From NCBI GenBank assembly GCA_041484845.1, contig JBGPIK010000036.1, positions 1 through 28,492 on the forward strand: DNA of 28,492 nucleotides. The letters run 5' to 3'. Origin of the DNA: JBGPIK01 sp041484845 (GTDB taxonomy: Bacteria > Desulfobacterota > Binatia > UBA9968). Shown here piece by piece: positions 24,030 through 28,492 of this stretch. Made by a program: the position numbers and the translations under genes. Each line of letters begins with the position of its first letter. Within the stretch, counting starts at the first letter, position 1. Under the pieces are notes generated by a model. The model did no database searches. It saw only the letters and a program-made list of their open reading frames with translations, and was not told the DNA's origin.

Positions 24030-24114
24030 ATCGGTTCCTTTGGTTTCATGTCAGGCTGCCGGTAAAAGTCTCGGCTCGGCTTTGCTTGGTGAGGTGGTGT
24101 GATTGACAATCCCC

Positions 24115-24140
24115 CCATTACTCCAATACTCCACTTTTCC
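24115..24140. repeat. Octamer repeat, inverse orientation (about 2.4 units)
   Basis: Read on the minus strand, TGGAGTAT, TGGAGTAA and TGG repeat the units seen at 23021-23057. The copy lies in the 113-bp gap between two minus-strand genes, just after the stop at 24143. Confidence 0.6.
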
Positions 24141-24142
24141 AT

Positions 24143-25111
24143 TCACCGGCTCTGGCCGAGCGCTTTCGCCAATAAATTTGCGGCAAAAAATTTCTCGGCG
24201 CCGCCGAACTTTTTCGCTTCCGCCTCGATGTGTGCAGCGGCAAAGAGAGCTTCGATGTCTTCCTTGGTCATGGAAACGGAATAAACATTGGAAAATTGAT
24301 TTACAACTTTTCGCACCGTTGCGGGATCGCCAAACCTATTTTTCTTGATGATAGCCGTGGCGACCTTTTCCTTGTCGGTCTTGAGAAAGTCCAGGCCGCG
24401 TTTCATGGCTCTTAGAAGAGCCGTTACACCATCCGGGTCGCTGTCCACCTTACGTTTGCTGGCGAGGATGACAACGAACGGAAATCCTGGAATTACATTG
24501 CCGATGTCAAATAGCACCGGAAATCCTTTTTGCTCCAGTTCCAACCTTTCCATAAACGAAAAAGGAGACGCTTGAATTTTCCCTGCTTCCAATGCCTGAG
24601 CGCGGGTTGGACTGTTGCCGACGCCGTAAAGGATCTTGTAATCTCGGTCGCGTACCAACCCCTTTTTCGCAAGTCCCTCGACGGCCGCGTATTCCGCGAT
24701 GCCGCCGGCGCCCGTGACGCCGACGATTTTACCCTTCAGGTCATGGGGCTGGGTGATTCCTTTGGCGCCGATGAGTGTGTAATCCATGTAAGGTTGCAGG
24801 CCGCCGACAATAATGAGCGGTGCCCCCTGGACAATGGAGCGCACAGCGGGCACACCGGCGACCACGGTGTAGTCGACGTCACCACCCATCAGCGCCGCGA
24901 TCGCCGTGGGTCCGCCTCTGATAAAGACCGTTTTAACGTCTAACCCTTCCGCTGCGAAGAAACCAAAGTCGGCCCCGATCATGAGGGGAAGAACACTATT
25001 CAACGTGGGCGTTTGGTAGGCGAAGGTTACGGATTTGGCGAGGGCGCTCTTGCCGCATCCGAGCGCTATGATGAGGAAGGCAAGAAGTAGTCTGTAATGG
25101 ATTCGTTTCAT
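24143..25111 (-). CDS. ABC-type substrate-binding protein, NMT1/SsuA-like
   Basis: This 322-aa exported binding protein starts MKRIHYRLLLAFLIIALGC, a signal sequence. The LGC could be a weak lipobox, otherwise cleavage is near SALA. The NMT1-like core includes VLPLMIGADFGFFAAEGLDVK, GGPTAIAALMGGDVDYT, ITQPHDLKGKIVGVTGAGG and LEAGKIQASPFSFM. I chose the ATG at 25111 because GGGGA lies 5-9 nt upstream and the signal peptide begins there. The 77 further in-frame upstream codons are Ser/Thr/Arg-rich and overlap the preceding gene's 3' end, so they are not coding. It lies 19 nt after the stop of another NMT1-like gene, so the two are probably one operon. Confidence 0.87.
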   Translation of the reverse strand: MKRIHYRLLLAFLIIALGCGKSALAKSVTFAYQTPTLNSVLPLMIGADFGFFAAEGLDVKTVFIRGGPTAIAALMGGDVDYTVVAGVPAVRSIVQGAPLIIVGGLQPYMDYTLIGAKGITQPHDLKGKIVGVTGAGGIAEYAAVEGLAKKGLVRDRDYKILYGVGNSPTRAQALEAGKIQASPFSFMERLELEQKGFPVLFDIGNVIPGFPFVVILASKRKVDSDPDGVTALLRAMKRGLDFLKTDKEKVATAIIKKNRFGDPATVRKVVNQFSNVYSVSMTKEDIEALFAAAHIEAEAKKFGGAEKFFAANLLAKALGQSR

Positions 25112-25130
25112 CAAATCCCCGGCCAATAAA

Positions 25131-26114
25131 TTATTTTCCCAGACTCTCCAAAAAACGTTCTTGCTTGAGCCGTTCCACGATCGAGCTGTCAACGACCTCC
25201 TTGGGGTCGCGGTGCGCATACTCGGGGTTGTCGAGCGCGAGGTTGTCCAAAATAAGGCGCATGCCGTCAATGGTCGGATAGGGCAGGTCGGGGAACAAAG
25301 CAACATTAAAGCTGTATTCAGTCGCCACAAGATTGGTATCATTAAGCTTCATTCGCTTGGCGATGATCCGTTCGCTATCCTGACGGTTGCGCTTCATGAA
25401 TCGAATGGCTTCGGTCACCGCCTTGACGTAACGATAGGCCGTGTCTCGGTTTGCGTCCAGCCATGATTCATTCACAACCACTGATGTCCATGGGAACGGG
25501 ATCGCCATCTGTTGGGCCGTCGCCAAAATTTTAAATCCGTGAGGTTTAGCCTGCGCGCTCGCGGCGGCTCCCAGAAGAGTATACTGAACCTTACCGGTGG
25601 TGAGCCCAGTCAAGCGTCCGGTGTCAGCGCCCAGCTGCAATAATTTAAGGTCATTTTCGCTGAGACCGTTCTTGCGGAATAAGTAGCGCAGGCCCTGATG
25701 CGACGAAGATGCGAAGCGCGACACCGCGCCGGTTTTGTTCTTGAGATCGGCGATCGTTTTGACGTCCGGGGCGGTCACCAGGTTCGATGCCAGGACGGGC
25801 AGCGGGTTAGCGATGGTCAGCAGCTTCAGGCCGCGCAGCCGCGCTTCGAGCGCGGCCGGACCGCCGGCGGCGAACTGTACCGTATTGCCAACGAGAGCCT
25901 GTACGTTTAACGATCCGCTACTGATATAGATAAGATCGACATCCAGTCCATACTTAGCGAAAAAACCGCGATCCTGCGCGACCCACAGCGGTGATTGGCT
26001 GGCATTGACCGCCGCGTAAGACGCTTTGATTCGATCCACGGCGTAGGATCGCCCGGTCAGGGCCGTTAGCAAAAGTACGATGAAAGCGAGTGCGACGACG
26101 TTGTAACTTCTCAT
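25131..26114 (-). CDS. ABC-type substrate-binding protein, NMT1/SsuA-like
   Basis: This 327-aa exported binding protein has a long signal peptide (MRSYNVVALAFIVLLLTAL, cleavage near SYAV). It is closely similar in layout to the protein at 18100-19077: SPLWVAQDRGFFAKYGLDVDL, SGSLNVQALVGNTVQFAAGG, KTIADLKNKTGAVSRF and the same style of C-terminus (DSSIVERLKQERFLESLG). The alternative TTG start at 26153 lacks a ribosome site. The ATG at 26114 has an AAAAAGG run immediately before it, which is close, so the start is not certain. It is first gene of a two-gene unit with the NMT1-like gene downstream and is divergent from the phage-tube pair. Confidence 0.86.
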   Translation of the reverse strand: MRSYNVVALAFIVLLLTALTGRSYAVDRIKASYAAVNASQSPLWVAQDRGFFAKYGLDVDLIYISSGSLNVQALVGNTVQFAAGGPAALEARLRGLKLLTIANPLPVLASNLVTAPDVKTIADLKNKTGAVSRFASSSHQGLRYLFRKNGLSENDLKLLQLGADTGRLTGLTTGKVQYTLLGAAASAQAKPHGFKILATAQQMAIPFPWTSVVVNESWLDANRDTAYRYVKAVTEAIRFMKRNRQDSERIIAKRMKLNDTNLVATEYSFNVALFPDLPYPTIDGMRLILDNLALDNPEYAHRDPKEVVDSSIVERLKQERFLESLGK

Positions 26115-26241
26115 CCTTTTTGCATACTGTGGAACGGCGGAAAGAGCAAGCAAAACACAACGATCGAAGTATAAACGTAAACATAGCTATTGACCGTCAA
26201 ACGGCGAGTCGGTTAACCTTCCTGGCATGCTGCGGAAATCT

Positions 26242-26646
26242 ATGGCCACTTACGACGCTCCCCTCAATCGCCGTCCCGAAGTCATCCTAGATTTTGACGT
26301 GGAGGAGGGTCTGTTGACGATTCATCTGAAAAACATCGGCGGCCGGTCTGCTTATGCGGTGAAAACAACATTTGACCGGCGATTTTACGGGTTGGATGGC
26401 CAAAAATGCATTTCGGACATGCGTTTGTTCCGCCATCTTGAATTTATGGCCGCGGGAAAAGATTTGTCGCAGTTCGTTGACGTGCTGGCAAATTACTCAA
26501 GGCGCAAACAGCCCATGCGCATTGCCGCGACCCTTTCGTATCGTGACCGCGAAGGCAAGCGCTATGAAGACCGCATTGTGCACAATCTCAGGATTTATCT
26601 CGAATTGGGGCAGGCAAAAATTATCAGGAAACGCGAAGGAGGGTAA
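26242..26646 (+). CDS. Hypothetical protein upstream of the phage-tube-like gene (134 aa)
   Basis: This soluble protein of 134 aa (139 if the ATG at 26227 is used) is predicted to be mostly beta strand. EVILDFDVEEGLLTIHLKNIG and AYAVKTTFDRRFYG resemble an immunoglobulin-like or CARDB-like sandwich. The C-terminal half alternates strand and charged turns (RIAATLSYRDREGKRYED). I could not assign a family. It is probably translated together with the gp19-like gene, whose ATG is 2 nt after this stop and whose GGAGG site overlaps its end. The pair is divergent from the binding-protein operon. A role in tail-tube or injection-system biology is a guess from neighbourhood only. Confidence 0.6.
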   Translation: MATYDAPLNRRPEVILDFDVEEGLLTIHLKNIGGRSAYAVKTTFDRRFYGLDGQKCISDMRLFRHLEFMAAGKDLSQFVDVLANYSRRKQPMRIAATLSYRDREGKRYEDRIVHNLRIYLELGQAKIIRKREGG

Positions 26647-26648
26647 TC

Positions 26649-27080
26649 ATGGCCACGCCAAGGAGCGATCCATACGGGGCATTCAACTTTATCGTCGAGA
26701 TCGACGGCATCGCGGTCGCGGGCTTCAGTGAATGCTCCGGCCTCACCGCTGAGACGGCGGTGGTCGAGTACCGCGAAGGCAACGAACCGATGAGAGTTAG
26801 GAAGTTAGCCGGGTTGACGAAATTTGCGCCGATTACTTTAAAGCGCGGCATAACGGGGAACCGCGACCTGTGGAACTGGTACAAAAACATCATGAACGGC
26901 ACCACCGACAGACGCAATGGTTCCATCGTGCTACTGGGAAACGATCGCGCGCCGGTCGCGCGCTGGAATTTTACCAACGGCTGGCCGGCAAAGTGGGAAG
27001 GTCCTCATTTGAAGGCCAAGAGCAACGAGGTCGCCATAGAAACTTTGGAGATCGAGCACGAGGGTTTGGAATACGAGTAG
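26649..27080 (+). CDS. Phage tail tube / gp19-like protein (eCIS-type tube homologue)
   Basis: This 143-aa protein of the T4 gp19-like phage tail tube family (the conserved phage tail region protein) also includes tube subunits of extracellular contractile injection systems. It has the hallmark start DPYGAFNFIVEIDGIAVAGF, then SECSGLTAETAVVEYREG, LKRGITGNRDLWNWYKNIMN, and a C-terminal LEIEHEGLEYE. In known systems six copies form rings of the inner tube. GGAGG lies 7-8 nt before the ATG. Sheath, baseplate and AAA ATPase genes are not seen here, so this is an orphan tube gene, perhaps supplied to a system elsewhere or a relic. Confidence 0.88.
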   Translation: MATPRSDPYGAFNFIVEIDGIAVAGFSECSGLTAETAVVEYREGNEPMRVRKLAGLTKFAPITLKRGITGNRDLWNWYKNIMNGTTDRRNGSIVLLGNDRAPVARWNFTNGWPAKWEGPHLKAKSNEVAIETLEIEHEGLEYE

Positions 27081-27099
27081 GAGCATCGGATGACGCCGG

Positions 27100-28116
27100 C
27101 TATAAATCCAGCGTGCTTTGCGCAAAGAGCTCCTCAACTTTCATTTTTTTTGAAGTCAATCCCTGCTCATACGAAAAATCAATCAGAGTTTCCAGCAACC
27201 TGCGGTTGGCTTTGACGCCGTAAGGATAGGGATCGTTGCCGAATATCTCTTGTGTCATCGCCAGATATTCCCGGCCGAAAAAGAGCGCCGTCGGAATGCT
27301 GTCGAGCAGCCTTGCGTTGAAATATTCCTTTGCCTTGACGAAACCGGTGTAAAGATTGAATGCGACCCACGGATGTTTTTTGTAGACGTCGCCACGAATC
27401 GTATAAGCATGATTGACGGGGAGAAAACCCCATTTTTTAAAAAATCGCGCGCCTTCGGCCTGGCGGTCCGGAAACAGAAGCTTCACCTTGCTCCAATCTC
27501 CGTCCGCGCCGGGAATGCGGTGCGAGCGGCCGATGACGTTGGGCATATTTTTCCAGGGACTGCCGATGGCCGCGACGTCCAATTCGTAATTAACCAGCAT
27601 TGAAGCCAGGCTTTTGTCCGGTGGTATCCTTTGAAACGAAATTCCCGGCGGCGGTGTGAAGCCGGTGGCGCCGCCATGACTTAATTCCTCGGTGCGCTCC
27701 ATATACCAGTGCACCTTATATTGCGACACGCCAAAATCGTGTTCGAGTATGCCACGCTGCCATAGCGCGGCCGTCTGCTGATACTCGCCGACGCCGAACC
27801 GTTTACCGACGAGGTCGCCCGGTTGTTTGATGCCGGAGTCGACATTGTAGGAAAGCTCGGTATGAAAAAGGCGCCGGCTTGGAAAAACCGGCAGGGCGAT
27901 CATGTCTAAACCGCGTTCGCGAGCGATGAGGTAGGACGACATGGACATTTCTCCGACGTCGAATTCCCGAAACTTGAGCTGTCTCCAGAAAGTCTCCGAT
28001 GGGTGCGAGTAGGTCGGGATAATCTCGATGCCTTCGGCTTTAATCGTGCCGTCCATCAATGGTTGAACTCGCTCGTTGAAAGCGGAAATGAAACTCAAGC
28101 TAAGTTTCGGCATCAT
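27100..28116 (-). CDS. 4,5-dihydroxyphthalate decarboxylase-like / binding-protein-fold protein
   Basis: This 338-aa paralogue of the protein at 23082-24029 shows SAFNERVQPLMDGTIKAEGIEI, FDVGEMSMSSYLIARERGL, LPVFPSRRLFHTELSY, GKRFGVGEYQQTAALWQRGIL and the C-terminal FGNDPYPYGV block. No signal peptide is present (MMPKLSLSFIS is not export-like), suggesting a cytoplasmic location. AGGAG lies 5 nt before the first of two adjacent ATG codons, so I chose 28116. It lies downstream of a second, very similar paralogue (28347 onward) on the same strand, with a repeat-filled gap between. Enzymatic activity and substrate are unverified. Confidence 0.83.
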   Translation of the reverse strand: MMPKLSLSFISAFNERVQPLMDGTIKAEGIEIIPTYSHPSETFWRQLKFREFDVGEMSMSSYLIARERGLDMIALPVFPSRRLFHTELSYNVDSGIKQPGDLVGKRFGVGEYQQTAALWQRGILEHDFGVSQYKVHWYMERTEELSHGGATGFTPPPGISFQRIPPDKSLASMLVNYELDVAAIGSPWKNMPNVIGRSHRIPGADGDWSKVKLLFPDRQAEGARFFKKWGFLPVNHAYTIRGDVYKKHPWVAFNLYTGFVKAKEYFNARLLDSIPTALFFGREYLAMTQEIFGNDPYPYGVKANRRLLETLIDFSYEQGLTSKKMKVEELFAQSTLDL

Positions 28117-28132
28117 TCTCTCCTTTTCAATC

Positions 28133-28328
28133 GCTGCGGGTTTGATTCCCCGCAGCTTGCTGCGTAATGAGCTATTCGAGACCTCTGAGAGTCCGTCATT
28201 CCCGAACGCTTCTATAGGGAATCCAGGCGAGACCGAACCTGGACCCCCGATTAAAACGTTCGGGGGTGACGCCGTTGGGATAAAATCTCACCGCTATGTT
28301 CTGATACCCCGGCAGCTTGCTGCGGGTA
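28133..28328. repeat. Cluster of palindromic repeats between tandem paralogues
   Basis: The gap holds several nested palindromes. A hairpin GCTGCGGG/CCCGCAGC lies at 28133-28156, and CGCAG-CTTG-CTGCG at 28151-28164. A 15-bp-arm inverted repeat CGTCATTCCCGAACG / CGTTCGGGGGTGACG spans 28194-28271 and contains CCAGG/CCTGG. A second copy of the CAGCTTGCTGC palindrome flanked by TACCCC and GGGTA lies at 28305-28328. These resemble widespread dispersed repeats. No gene is seen. Confidence 0.6.
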
Positions 28329-28346
28329 GCTCATTGTGTGCTTACC

Positions 28347-28492
28347 TTAAGAGTCCAGTGTACTTTCGGCGAATAACTCCTCGAAGTTCATCTTTCGCGG
28401 CGTCAATCCCTGTTCGTAAGAATAAGCCGTGATCGTATCGAGCATCGCCGCATTGTCTTTGATCCCATACGGAAACGGATCATTGCCAAAGA
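28347..28492 (-). CDS. 4,5-dihydroxyphthalate decarboxylase-like protein (C-terminal part, 5' end beyond window)
   Basis: The last 48 codons of a minus-strand gene enter from the right edge. They encode FGNDPFPYGIKDNAAMLDTI, then TAYSYEQGLTPRKMNFEELF and a STLDS end. This closely parallels the C-terminus of the neighbour at 27100-28116 (FGNDPYPYGV..., YEQGLTSKKMKVEELFAQSTLDL). It is therefore a tandem paralogue, probably from duplication. Its start and most of its domain are outside the window. Confidence 0.8.
   Translation of the reverse strand, partial: FGNDPFPYGIKDNAAMLDTITAYSYEQGLTPRKMNFEELFAESTLDS

Overview
This window looks like a chromosomal segment of an uncultured soil or sediment bacterium. 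The pattern resembles Binatia, Rokubacteria or Tectomicrobia-type genomes, formerly lumped with Deltaproteobacteria. The reasons are a mid-50s GC appearance, an unusual density of solitary solute-binding-type proteins without permeases or ATPases, and intergenic regions full of short REP/MITE-like repeats. The taxonomic statement is an inference only. No rRNA, tRNA, CRISPR array, transposase or integrase was seen.

Layout. (1) 1-3652: a left-edge partial NMT1/SsuA-like binding protein (-), an EamA/DMT permease (-), a VOC-fold protein (-) and an iron-type binding protein (+), with repeat-rich gaps at 1346-1715 and 2175-2587. (2) 3915-17924 is a defence island. It opens with an XRE-ImmA/IrrE regulator plus DUF4411 PIN-like pair (+), a zinc-ribbon gene remnant and a small hypothetical gene. 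The rest is a long minus-strand block whose transcription order is hsdR (broken by two frameshifts), abiEi, abiEii, hsdM, hsdS, then a 1555-aa nuclease-STAND-HEAT protein resembling Avs-type antiviral ATPases. (3) 18100-28492 is a metabolic and binding-protein region. It holds an MBL hydrolase with a binding protein (-), a crotonase, a DapA-like aldolase and a binding protein (+), a 4,5-dihydroxyphthalate-decarboxylase-like protein (-), two more NMT1-like proteins (-), an orphan phage-tube (gp19-like) gene with a small partner (+), and two tandem decarboxylase-like paralogues (-), the last cut by the window edge.

The most distinctive signal lies in front of abiEi. Three 31-bp inverted repeats share the same 13-5-13 architecture and are spaced 53 and 52 bp apart, about five helical turns. 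They fill the gap between the hsdR stop and the abiEi start, and the proximal one encloses the abiEi ribosome binding site. Because abiEi-abiEii-hsdM-hsdS are tightly packed, the AbiEi antitoxin may control the methylase and specificity genes as well as its toxin. Together with the broken hsdR and the STAND nuclease downstream of hsdS, this suggests a composite R-M/abortive-infection/STAND defence operon under antitoxin control.
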